Assembly: GCA_002296225.1 (NCBI GenBank)
Contig: DBHR01000091.1
Coordinates: 1 to 9,425 of the forward strand
Direction: 5' to 3'
DNA length: 9,425 bases
Origin: Acidobacteria bacterium UBA823
Lineage (GTDB): Bacteria; Acidobacteriota; Vicinamibacteria; Vicinamibacterales; UBA823
Under the pieces are notes generated by a model. The model ran no database searches. It saw only the letters and a list, made by a program, of their open reading frames with translations, and was not told the origin of the DNA. Below are positions 1 to 9,425 of the stretch, one piece after another; within the stretch, counting starts at the first letter, position 1, and every line of letters begins with the position of its first letter. The translations under genes and the position numbers were made by a program.

Positions 1-22
1 GCCGTCGCACCGCCCGCGGATG

Positions 23-2128
23 CTACCGCCCCTGAGTGCGCGCAATCACTTCCTCGCTTACTTGCTGCGAGGCCGGCTCGTATCGATGAAAGTGCATCGA
101 ATAGGTCGCGCGCCCCTGCGTGCGCGACCGCAGGTCAGTGGCATAGCCGAACATTGCACTGAGTGGCACAAATGCCGTCACGATCTGCGTGCTTCCGCGA
201 GCTTCCATCGAGTCGATGCGCCCCCGGCGGCCTTTCATGTCGCCCATCGCGTCGCCCATGTATTCCTCTGGGACCACAACCTCAACACGCATCACTGGCT
301 CAAGCAGAATCGGCTTAGCCTTTTTGGCCGCGTCTCGAAACGCCATCGATCCGGCGATCTTGAACGCCAACTCCGACGAATCGACGTTATGCGAGGAGCC
401 ATGGTAGAGCGACACGCTCAAATCATCGATGGGATACCCGGCTAGCACACCGGTCGTCATTGCCTCCCGAATCCCTTCCTCGACCGACTTGATGAATTCC
501 TTAGGAATGGCACCGCCCACAATATCGTTAACAAATTCAAACCCTTTGCCGGGCTGACCCGGAACCAAGCGGATCTTCGCGTGGCCATACTGTCCACGCC
601 CACCGCTCTGCTTGACGTAACGACCCTCGCCCTCGGACGGCTTCGTTAAGGTCTCCCTGTAGGCCACCTGCGGTCGGCCAACGCTAGCTTCCACGCCGAA
701 CTCCCGCTGTAAGCGGTCAACTATGATCTCCAAGTGCAATTCACCCATACCCGAAATGACGACCTGCCCCGTTTCGTGATCTGTCCGCACCTGGAAGGTC
801 GGGTCTTCCGCAGTCAGCTTCGCCATGCCCTTGCTGAGTTTTTCCTGATCACCGCGCGTGCGCGGCTCAATCGCGAGCGAAATAACGGGCTCCGGAAACT
901 CCATCGGCTCAAGCGTGATCGGATGATTTCGATCGCACAGAGTGTCACCCGTGACCATGCTCCTCAACCCGACTGCAGCTGCTATGTCGCCCGCGTAGGC
1001 CTCACTAATCTCCTCGCGCTTATTCGCGTGCATCTTCAGTAGCCGGCCAAGGCGCTCACTACGACCCTTCGTCGGGTTGAAGACTGACGCCCCTGTCCTC
1101 ACGACACCGGAGTAAACCCGAAAGAATGTGAGTTGCCCGACGAACGGGTCAGTGAGAATCTTGAACGCCAAGGCGGAAAACGGCTCCTCGTCACTAGCCT
1201 CTCGCTCAACGACGGTTTCCTCCACTGTCGTGGGGTCCAAGCCCGTAACTGACGGCACGTCGACGGGCGATGGTAGAAGGTCAACAACGGCGTCGAGAAG
1301 CGGCTGAATGCCCTTGTTCTTAAAGGCCGAGCCACACAGAACAGGCACGAACGGTGCGGCCTCACTCCGCACAGATTCGATAACGCGACGGCGCAACGTC
1401 GCAAGGATTTCGTCGTCGGGCATTGGGTCGCCATGCAGATACTTCTCCAACAGCCCGTCGTTCGCCTCGCTGACCTTTTCGAGCAACTGCTCCCGAAAAG
1501 CCGTCGCCTCGGCCATGAACGACTCGGGAATTTCCTCAACGACCAAATCAGCACCCAGCGTCTCGCCTTGGTATCGGATCGCCTTCATGCGAATCAGGTC
1601 GATGACACCCTCGAAGCCGGCTCCACTGCCAAGCGGAATCTGCACAGCAACCGGATTGGCCTGCAGCTTTGTCTTGATCTGGTCGAGGGTGCGGGCGAAA
1701 TCAGCACCTACGCGATCCATCTTGTTCACGAAGCAAATCCGCGGCACGCGATACTTGTCAGCCTGCCGCCAAACGGTTTCCGACTGCGGCTCAACGCCGG
1801 CGACAGCGTCGAACACGGCGACCGCGCCATCCAGAACCCGGAGTGACCGTTCGACCTCGGCCGTAAAGTCCACATGGCCTGGCGTATCGATGATGTTAAC
1901 GCGGTGGTCGCGCCACAGACAGGTCGTAGCCGCCGATGTGATAGTGATTCCGCGCTCCTGCTCCTGGGCCATCCAATCCATCACGGCCGTCCCGTCGTGC
2001 ACCTCACCCAGCTTGTAGGTAATGCCCGTGTAGAACAGGATGCGCTCAGTGGTCGTCGTCTTCCCGGCATCAATGTGCGCCATAATGCCGATGTTACGCG
2101 TCCTATCGATCGGTGCCAGCCTGGCCAT
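23..2128 (-). CDS. fusA: Elongation factor G (EF-G), translocation GTPase
   Basis: This 701-residue protein is the GTPase that binds the ribosome and drives tRNA-mRNA translocation; EF-G also acts with RRF in ribosome recycling. Seen in the sequence: G1 loop AHIDAGKTT (17-25), switch I RGITITSAA (59-67), G3 DTPGH (81-85, with the catalytic His85), G4 NKMD (135-138) and G5 GSAFKNKG (266-273). Domain II follows (about 295-400), then domain III with GMGELHLEI (460-468), domain IV with the decoding-centre loop ending HNVDSSE (580-586), and domain V to the C-terminus. Length is usual for the family. I chose the ATG at 2128 because MARL...RNIGIMAHIDAG matches the normal family N-terminus; the frame stays open upstream to a GTG at 2245, but that would add 39 atypical residues. 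Only a weak TAAG lies before this ATG, so initiation may depend on coupling to the small ORF ending 5 nt upstream. It is the last gene in the window, and its TAG stop is 22 nt from the edge. Confidence 0.98.
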   Translation of the reverse strand: MARLAPIDRTRNIGIMAHIDAGKTTTTERILFYTGITYKLGEVHDGTAVMDWMAQEQERGITITSAATTCLWRDHRVNIIDTPGHVDFTAEVERSLRVLDGAVAVFDAVAGVEPQSETVWRQADKYRVPRICFVNKMDRVGADFARTLDQIKTKLQANPVAVQIPLGSGAGFEGVIDLIRMKAIRYQGETLGADLVVEEIPESFMAEATAFREQLLEKVSEANDGLLEKYLHGDPMPDDEILATLRRRVIESVRSEAAPFVPVLCGSAFKNKGIQPLLDAVVDLLPSPVDVPSVTGLDPTTVEETVVEREASDEEPFSALAFKILTDPFVGQLTFFRVYSGVVRTGASVFNPTKGRSERLGRLLKMHANKREEISEAYAGDIAAAVGLRSMVTGDTLCDRNHPITLEPMEFPEPVISLAIEPRTRGDQEKLSKGMAKLTAEDPTFQVRTDHETGQVVISGMGELHLEIIVDRLQREFGVEASVGRPQVAYRETLTKPSEGEGRYVKQSGGRGQYGHAKIRLVPGQPGKGFEFVNDIVGGAIPKEFIKSVEEGIREAMTTGVLAGYPIDDLSVSLYHGSSHNVDSSELAFKIAGSMAFRDAAKKAKPILLEPVMRVEVVVPEEYMGDAMGDMKGRRGRIDSMEARGSTQIVTAFVPLSAMFGYATDLRSRTQGRATYSMHFHRYEPASQQVSEEVIARTQGR

Positions 2129-2133
2129 AGTGC

Positions 2134-2235
2134 TTACGGTCTTGCCACCAACTGGTGGGCGACGTTTTCTCGTCTCGGTTGCAATCGGTGTATTGAACAA
2201 AGGTCCCAAGCCAGTCGCAAGACGGGCCACCCCAT
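2134..2235 (-). CDS. Possible 33-residue leader peptide upstream of fusA
   Basis: A small ORF fills most of the rpsG-fusA gap. It starts with ATG at 2235, ends with TAA at 2136-2134, and leaves 5 nt before the fusA ATG. A good Shine-Dalgarno (AAGGTGGA, core at 2241-2246) sits 5 nt upstream of the ATG, better than anything in front of fusA itself. The peptide begins MGWPVLRLAW and is rich in Trp, Leu and Arg; I recognise no domain, signal peptide or membrane segment. The inferred role is to deliver ribosomes to fusA by translational coupling. Alternatively, the Shine-Dalgarno could serve an in-frame GTG of an extended EF-G (GTG at 2230, about 10 nt away), or the ORF is chance. No homology information is available. 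Confidence 0.3.
   Translation of the reverse strand: MGWPVLRLAWDLCSIHRLQPRRENVAHQLVARP
2145..2158 (-). other. Small inverted repeat upstream of the fusA start
   Basis: CCACCA and TGGTGG arms (2145-2150 and 2153-2158) are perfectly complementary with 2 nt between them; physically a 5-bp stem with a 4-nt loop is more likely. In the mRNA it lies 17-30 nt before the fusA ATG, inside the last codons of the possible leader peptide. No T-tract follows, so it is not a terminator. It could affect initiation at fusA or be chance. Confidence 0.3.
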
Positions 2236-2272
2236 CAAAATCCACCTTCGCCGGCGGACGCGAATAAAACCC

Positions 2273-2746
2273 CTACCACCGGTAATGTGCAAAGGCTTTG
2301 TTTGCCTCCGCCATCCGGTGGGTATCTTCACGCTTCTTGACCGCCGAGCCGCGTAGGTTCGACGCATCAATGAGCTCGTTCGCCAGCCTCTCGCGCATCG
2401 TCTTGCCGTCACCCCGCGCGCGCGAGGAACTAACCAACCATCGGATGCTGAGCGACAGCCGCCGGTTCTGATGCACTTCGATTGGCACCTGATAGTTTGA
2501 GCCGCCGACCCGGCGCGATTTCACCTCAAGGGTCGGCTTAACGTTATCGATCGCCTTCTTGAACACCTTGATCGGATCATCGCCCGTCCGTTCCTTGACG
2601 ATGTCTAGCGAGCCGTAAAGGATGCCTTCTGCCGTGCTGCGCTTTCCGCCGACCATGATCGTGCGAAGAAATTTCGTGACCAGAGCGCTCTTGTAGAGCG
2701 GATCTGGGGGAACGTCGCGTTTCGGAACGTCACGTCGGCGGGACAT
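2273..2746 (-). CDS. rpsG: 30S ribosomal protein S7
   Basis: This 157-residue primary 16S rRNA-binding protein nucleates assembly of the 30S head and lies near the E and P sites and the mRNA exit channel. Seen: a basic N-terminus (MSRRRDVPKRD), the helical core motif MVGGKRSTAEGILY (about 31-44), the S7 signature VKSRRVGGSNYQVPIEV (about 75-91) forming the beta-hairpin region, and the conserved end KKREDTHRMAEANKAFAHYRW. It stops at HYRW, lacking the longer C-terminal tail of E. coli K-12 S7; this is the usual short form. The ATG at 2746 is preceded by AGAGGA with 8 nt spacing. It lies 52 nt after rpsL. In E. coli, S7 represses the str operon by binding the rpsL-rpsG spacer; the shorter spacer here shows no structure I can equate with that site. 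Confidence 0.98.
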   Translation of the reverse strand: MSRRRDVPKRDVPPDPLYKSALVTKFLRTIMVGGKRSTAEGILYGSLDIVKERTGDDPIKVFKKAIDNVKPTLEVKSRRVGGSNYQVPIEVHQNRRLSLSIRWLVSSSRARGDGKTMRERLANELIDASNLRGSAVKKREDTHRMAEANKAFAHYRW

Positions 2747-2798
2747 GTTCGCAATCCTCTACTAAAACCAGCGATCCAATGTCATCAACTCGCGGGCA

Positions 2799-3173
2799 TC
2801 ACACCTTGGGTCGTTTCGCACCATACTTTGACCGTGACTGTTTCCGGCTCTGAACGCCGATTGCGTCGAGCGTTCCCCGGACAACGTGATAGCGGACACC
2901 AGGCAGGTCCTTGACGCGCCCGCCACGAATGAGCACCAGTGAATGCTCTTGCAGGTTATGCCCAACACCCGGAATGTAGGAGGTGACCTCGATACCGTTG
3001 GTCAACCTAACGCGCGCGACCTTACGAAGCGCTGAGTTCGGCTTCTTCGGCGTCTGCGTGAAAACGCGCACACACACACCGCGCTTCTGTGGACTCCCCT
3101 GTAGCGCGGGGCTGTTGGTCTTCGCCTTGATCCTCTTGCGCCCATGGCGAACGAGCTGATTAATAGTCGGCAC
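2799..3173 (-). CDS. rpsL: 30S ribosomal protein S12
   Basis: This 124-residue protein lies at the decoding centre of the 30S subunit, where it helps monitor codon-anticodon pairing. It starts (M/V)PTINQLVR, with CPQKRG replaced by SPQKRGVC (27-34), then TPKKPNSALRKVARVRLTNG (41-60) and the loop GGRVKDLPGVRYH (84-96), ending RSKYGAKRPKV. Lys43, Lys88 and Pro91 are the wild-type residues at the classical streptomycin-resistance positions, so no target-site resistance is apparent. Asp89 is the residue that is beta-methylthiolated in E. coli S12. The start is GTG at 3173, preceded by GGAG (3179-3182) with 5 nt spacing. A second in-frame GTG two codons upstream overlaps that Shine-Dalgarno and is less likely. 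The frame is open further upstream to 3350, but that part has no S12 similarity. A 504-nt gap separates it from rpoC, suggesting its own promoter and leader. Confidence 0.98.
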   Translation of the reverse strand: MPTINQLVRHGRKRIKAKTNSPALQGSPQKRGVCVRVFTQTPKKPNSALRKVARVRLTNGIEVTSYIPGVGHNLQEHSLVLIRGGRVKDLPGVRYHVVRGTLDAIGVQSRKQSRSKYGAKRPKV

Positions 3174-3208
3174 AAGCACTCCACGGGCCGCTCGCACTCC
3201 GCACCACA

Positions 3209-3231
3209 GGGATTCGGCCGATGGCCATCCC
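3209..3231 (-). other. Strong stem-loop just upstream of the rpsL start
   Basis: The arms are GGGAT/ATCCC plus GGCC/GGCC, giving 9 bp closed by a 3-nt loop, with a 2-nt bulge on one side (3214-3215). It lies about 36-58 nt before the rpsL GTG, leaving the Shine-Dalgarno free. There is no T-tract, so it is not an intrinsic terminator. It would suit a protein-binding or ribosome-access element; this role is inferred. Confidence 0.4.
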
Positions 3232-3270
3232 CGTCCGGATCGTGAAGCGGCCGGACACTGCTCCAGGCCT

Positions 3271-3294
3271 AAAAATGACGCCGCGCGTCGATTT
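3271..3294 (-). terminator. Terminator-like hairpin (possible attenuator) in the rpsL leader
   Basis: On the transcribed strand a GACGC/GCGTC stem (3285-3289 with 3277-3281) has a 3-nt GCG loop. It is extended by AAAT/ATTT (3291-3294 with 3273-3276) across one bulged C, giving 9 bp. A run of five T (3275-3271) follows the GC part. The form is that of an intrinsic terminator about 100 nt before rpsL. The T-run is short, so termination would be partial at best. Its 3' arm can also pair with 3429-3435 (7 bp), a possible antiterminator. Confidence 0.4.
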
Positions 3295-3489
3295 GGCGCC
3301 TGGAAACCCGAATACCCTATTTGTGTGTTCGCGCGGGGAGCCCCCCGCAATCACCCGGGTGAAGAAGCTTCCATGGCAACGGCTTAACACCGAAACCACC
3401 ACTCCTTCTTCTGCCTCTACGTCGGCTTCGGCGTCCGATGAGGCTGAGCGAAGCTAGATAGGGTTTCCTAGCCCCGACAAAACCTTACA

Positions 3490-3519
3490 ACGATAGCACA
3501 ACACAAAAACACGAAGCAA
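3490..3519 (-). promoter_or_regulatory. Candidate promoter for the str genes (rpsL-rpsG-fusA)
   Basis: The minus strand reads TTGCTT (3519-3514) as a -35 box and TATCGT (3495-3490) as a -10 box with 18 nt between them. TGC directly before the -10 box makes it an extended -10 type. The -35 matches consensus at only three of six positions. Transcription would start near 3484-3486. A dedicated str promoter between rpoC and rpsL is known in E. coli. No better alternative was seen in the gap, but promoter calls by eye are weak. Confidence 0.4.
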
Positions 3520-3540
3520 GTCGCTCTTCGAGCAGGACTT
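3503..3540 (-). terminator. Overlapping stem-loops with T-rich tract, weak terminator candidate after rpoC
   Basis: Two alternative hairpins share bases. One pairs AAGTC/GACTT plus GCTC/GAGC around a 3-nt loop (3518-3540, 9 bp with a 2-nt bulge). The other pairs CGAAG/CTTCG (3512-3530) and is followed within 2 nt by TTTTT (minus strand). The second has terminator geometry but a weak stem; the first is stronger but stands about 8 nt from the T-run. They overlap the -35 box of the candidate promoter. This may reduce rpoBC read-through; it may also be nothing. Confidence 0.25.
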
Positions 3541-3677
3541 ATCATGACCTACCAGAGACTTACCGCGTGAAGCCACGACCACGACGTTTCGACCTTCGCT
3601 GCTAAACTCCCCACCGTCGTCCGGCCACCATTAAACCTTAGCCTTCAGTCTCTTAGCGGTGAATCAACCAGATCGTC
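3541..3677. other. Upstream part of the rpoC-rpsL spacer, no feature recognised
   Basis: These 137 nt follow the rpoC TGA stop. I see no gene, tRNA or good terminator. Very short ORFs (for example nine codons from an ATG near 3630 on the minus strand) are within chance. A 7-nt complement (3554-3560 with 3647-3653) could close a long imperfect fold, but a match of that size is expected by chance over this distance. Confidence 0.5.
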
Positions 3678-7835
<4,158 letters not shown>

Positions 7836-7879
7836 AAATCCTTCGTCTCGAATGCACCGTTACAGAGATTGGCAGCAGT

Positions 7880-7896
7880 CGAACCCGACCGGTTCG
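7880..7896 (-). other. Small hairpin in the rpoB-rpoC spacer
   Basis: CGAACC and GGTTCG arms (7880-7885 and 7891-7896) form a perfect 6-bp stem with a 5-nt loop, starting 2 nt after the rpoB stop codon. No T-run follows on the transcribed strand, so it should not terminate transcription. It might mark an mRNA processing or stability site, or be chance. The rest of the 63-nt spacer holds the rpoC Shine-Dalgarno. Confidence 0.3.
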
Positions 7897-7898
7897 GC

Positions 7899-9425
7899 CT
7901 ACGCCTCTTCGAGCACCGTTTCTTCCGGTGGGAGCGTCTCCACCACCTTCGGTTTACCCTTCAGTAATTCCACGTCAAGACAGAGCGCCTGCAGTTCACG
8001 GACGAGTACGTTGAACGATTCCGGTAAACCAGGTGAAAATGACGCGTCGTCCTTAACGATGGATTCGTAGAGCTTCGCGCGCCCGCTTACGTCGTCAGAC
8101 TTCGCGGTCAAGAGCTCCTGCAAGATATGCGCGGCACCATATGCCTCGAGCGCCCACACCTCCATCTCTCCGAACCGTTGCCCGCCAAACTGCGCCTTGC
8201 CGCCGAGTGGTTGCTGCGTGATAAGCGAGTACGGACCGATCGACCTGGCGTGAATCTTGTCGTCAACCAAATGTGACAGCTTGAGCATGTAGATGTAGCC
8301 AACTGTCACATCTTGCTCAAAAGCCTGCCCCGTCATTCCATCGAAGAGTCGCGTCTTACCACTCTTGGGAAGCCCTGCCCGCTCGAGCCAACTCTTGATC
8401 TCAACCTCGGTCGCCCCGTCAAAGACCGGAGTGGCAAAGTAGAGCCCGAGCGCGTGCGCGGCCCACCCAAGATGCGTCTCGAGAATCTGGCCGACGTTCA
8501 TCCGCGACGGCACGCCAAGCGGGTTCAATACGATCTCGACCGGGGTCCCGTCAGGTAGATAGGGCATGTCCTCTTCAGGCAAAATCCGCGCAATAACCCC
8601 CTTATTGCCATGCCGACCCGCCATCTTGTCACCCACCGACAACTTCCGCTTCATTGCAACGTAGAGCTTGACAAGCTTGATCACACCTGGCGGCAACTCG
8701 TCGCCACGTCGAATCTTCTCCTTCTTACTCTCGAACAGCTCCTTGATAACCTCGACATGCAGCGTGGTCCGGCTGTCGAGATTCTGCCGGTCCTCTTCGA
8801 GCCGCGGATCCTCAGATGAAACCTTTATTCGGGCGAGCGTTTCGTACGGCAACTCCCGGAGCACCTCGGCAGTGAGGACAGTGCCCTGATTGAGGAACTT
8901 CTCGCGTCCGTGCTCGTCGGAGAGGTCGGCCGCCAGTGTTTGCCCTGAAAGCATGTGGATAACGCGCTTCTTCACCTCGTCGTGCAGGATCCGAATCTCA
9001 TCCTGAAGATTCTTCTCCATCAACTCGAGATCTTCAGCTTCGAGCGCCTTGGCTCGATCGTCCTTCTCAATCCCCTTGCGCGAGAAAATCTTGACGCCAA
9101 CAACGGTTCCATCGACACCAGGTGGGCACGTAAGTGACGCATCGCGTACGTCGCCAGCCTTCTCGCCGAAAATCGCACGCAGCAGCTTCTCTTCCGGTGT
9201 AAGCTGCGTTTCGCCCTTCGGCGTCACCTTGCCCGCCAGGATGTCGCCGGGCTTCACGGACGCGCCGATACGGATGATGCCACTGTCGTCGAGGTCCTTC
9301 AGGAAACCTTCGGAGACGTTTGGAATATCTCGCGTAATATCCTCTGGACCGAGCTTCGTGTCGCGCGCTTCGATCTCGAATTCCTCGATGTGGATCGACG
9401 TGTAGTAATCGTCCTTGACCATCCG
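7899..9425 (-). CDS. rpoB: DNA-directed RNA polymerase subunit beta, C-terminal part (partial)
   Basis: The last 508 codons of beta are present; the 5' part lies beyond the right edge of the window, so the rifampicin-resistance region cannot be seen. The frame runs to 9425 without an internal start that matters. Residue numbers count from the Met at 9422. Seen: the conserved IHIEEFEIEARDTKLGPE (10-27), LAGKVTPKGETQLTPEEKLL (62-81), and a charged, coiled-coil-like insertion (about 112-240) like the one in E. coli beta. These are followed by the active-site segment GDKMAGRHGNKGVI (264-277), NPLGVPSRMNVGQILETHLG (300-319), DDKIHARSIGPYS (387-399) and QQPLGGKAQFGGQRFGEMEVWALEAYGA (403-430). The roughly 55-residue segment that E. 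coli has between ETHLG and TPVFDG is missing, as in many other bacteria. A short acidic extension ends the protein. Together with beta' it forms the catalytic core. Confidence 0.98.
   Translation of the reverse strand, partial: RMVKDDYYTSIHIEEFEIEARDTKLGPEDITRDIPNVSEGFLKDLDDSGIIRIGASVKPGDILAGKVTPKGETQLTPEEKLLRAIFGEKAGDVRDASLTCPPGVDGTVVGVKIFSRKGIEKDDRAKALEAEDLELMEKNLQDEIRILHDEVKKRVIHMLSGQTLAADLSDEHGREKFLNQGTVLTAEVLRELPYETLARIKVSSEDPRLEEDRQNLDSRTTLHVEVIKELFESKKEKIRRGDELPPGVIKLVKLYVAMKRKLSVGDKMAGRHGNKGVIARILPEEDMPYLPDGTPVEIVLNPLGVPSRMNVGQILETHLGWAAHALGLYFATPVFDGATEVEIKSWLERAGLPKSGKTRLFDGMTGQAFEQDVTVGYIYMLKLSHLVDDKIHARSIGPYSLITQQPLGGKAQFGGQRFGEMEVWALEAYGAAHILQELLTAKSDDVSGRAKLYESIVKDDASFSPGLPESFNVLVRELQALCLDVELLKGKPKVVETLPPEETVLEEA

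Larger units (their letters stand above)
3174..3486 (-). ncRNA. Candidate structured 5' leader of rpsL-rpsG-fusA
   Basis: If transcription starts at the promoter proposed at 3490-3519, a leader of about 310 nt precedes rpsL. It carries no convincing gene but several stem-loops on the transcribed strand: GCTAG/CTAGC (3453-3472), GCGGGG/CCCCGC with a 4-nt loop (3333-3348), a terminator-like hairpin (3271-3294), GTCCGG/CCGGAC with a 12-nt loop (3233-3256), and a 9-bp bulged stem (3209-3231). The individual 5-6 bp stems could be chance; the two 9-bp bulged ones are less so. Ribosomal protein operons often have such leaders, bound by a product protein or by an attenuation mechanism. I cannot match this one to a known leader family, and the ligand is unknown. 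Confidence 0.35.

Noticed and set aside
1..22. Possible terminator or tuf leader downstream of fusA
   Set aside because: Only 22 bases are available; they contain a short CCGCGG palindrome but nothing interpretable.
1308..2018. Plus-strand open frame of 236 codons antisense to fusA
   Set aside because: It lies wholly within fusA, whose frame and motifs are unambiguous; the translation is Ser/Arg/Thr-rich low-information sequence typical of an antisense shadow.
2129..2245. EF-G starting at the GTG at 2245 (740 residues)
   Set aside because: The extra 39 residues are unlike any EF-G N-terminus I know and the GTG has no properly spaced Shine-Dalgarno; the ATG at 2128 gives the normal start.
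3333..3348. GC-rich hairpin GCGGGG/CCCCGC as a terminator
   Set aside because: No T-run follows on either strand, and a 6-bp stem in 500 nt of GC-rich DNA is expected by chance.
3174..3350. N-terminal extension of S12 to 3350
   Set aside because: The upstream 59 codons lack S12 similarity, while the GTG at 3173 has GGAG at 5 nt and gives the family N-terminus PTINQLVR.
3221..3457. Plus-strand open frame of 78 codons in the rpoC-rpsL gap, with AGGGA 8 nt before its ATG
   Set aside because: The first third has protein-like codon use, but the end is a low-complexity Ser/Thr/Ala run. It is antisense to the leader, opposes the operon, and its stretch coincides with the stem-loops that generate open frames on both strands.
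3554..3653. Long-range 7-nt complement after rpoC (AGAGACT/AGTCTCT)
   Set aside because: Over about 100 nt such a match is likely by chance, and the nested extra pairs are short and interrupted.

Overview
The window is one stretch of the conserved RNA polymerase / translation cluster, read entirely on the minus strand. In transcription order it holds rpoB (3' part only, cut by the window edge at 9425), rpoC, rpsL, rpsG and fusA. The four genes after rpoB are complete. This gene order is the widespread bacterial rpoBC-str arrangement; tuf usually follows fusA, but only 22 bases remain beyond the fusA stop, so that cannot be checked. No mobile element, tRNA, CRISPR array, toxin or defence gene, or other accessory system is visible.

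Organism: a bacterium with moderately high GC. The beta' subunit carries a large insertion after the trigger-loop start (about residues 939-1120), and beta carries a long coiled-coil-like insertion. Both are typical of several Gram-negative phyla and absent from Firmicutes and Actinobacteria. S7 ends at the short ...HYRW terminus, and beta lacks a roughly 55-residue segment found in E. coli beta. The Pro-rich beta' tail and general wording of the proteins remind me of Acidobacteriota or deltaproteobacterial-type lineages. That placement is an impression from memory and was not tested by a search.

Layout, right to left: rpoB C-terminal part (7899-9425); a 63-nt gap with a small hairpin and the rpoC ribosome binding site; rpoC (3678-7835); a 504-nt gap (3174-3677) with no convincing gene; rpsL (2799-3173, GTG start); a 52-nt gap; rpsG (2273-2746); a 144-nt gap that may encode a 33-residue leader peptide; fusA (23-2128).

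The proteins are core machinery: beta and beta' form the RNA polymerase catalytic centre, S12 and S7 are 30S ribosomal proteins (decoding centre and head), and EF-G drives translocation. The parts that could hold something undescribed are the non-coding ones. The rpoC-rpsL gap contains a plausible extended -10 promoter, then a leader of about 310 nt with several stem-loops. One is terminator-like (GC stem plus T5), and its 3' arm can also pair 7 bp with an upstream leader segment, so a termination/antitermination switch controlling the str genes is conceivable. The rpsG-fusA gap has a well-placed Shine-Dalgarno and a small ORF ending 5 nt before the fusA ATG, while fusA itself lacks a good Shine-Dalgarno; translational coupling is a reasonable hypothesis.
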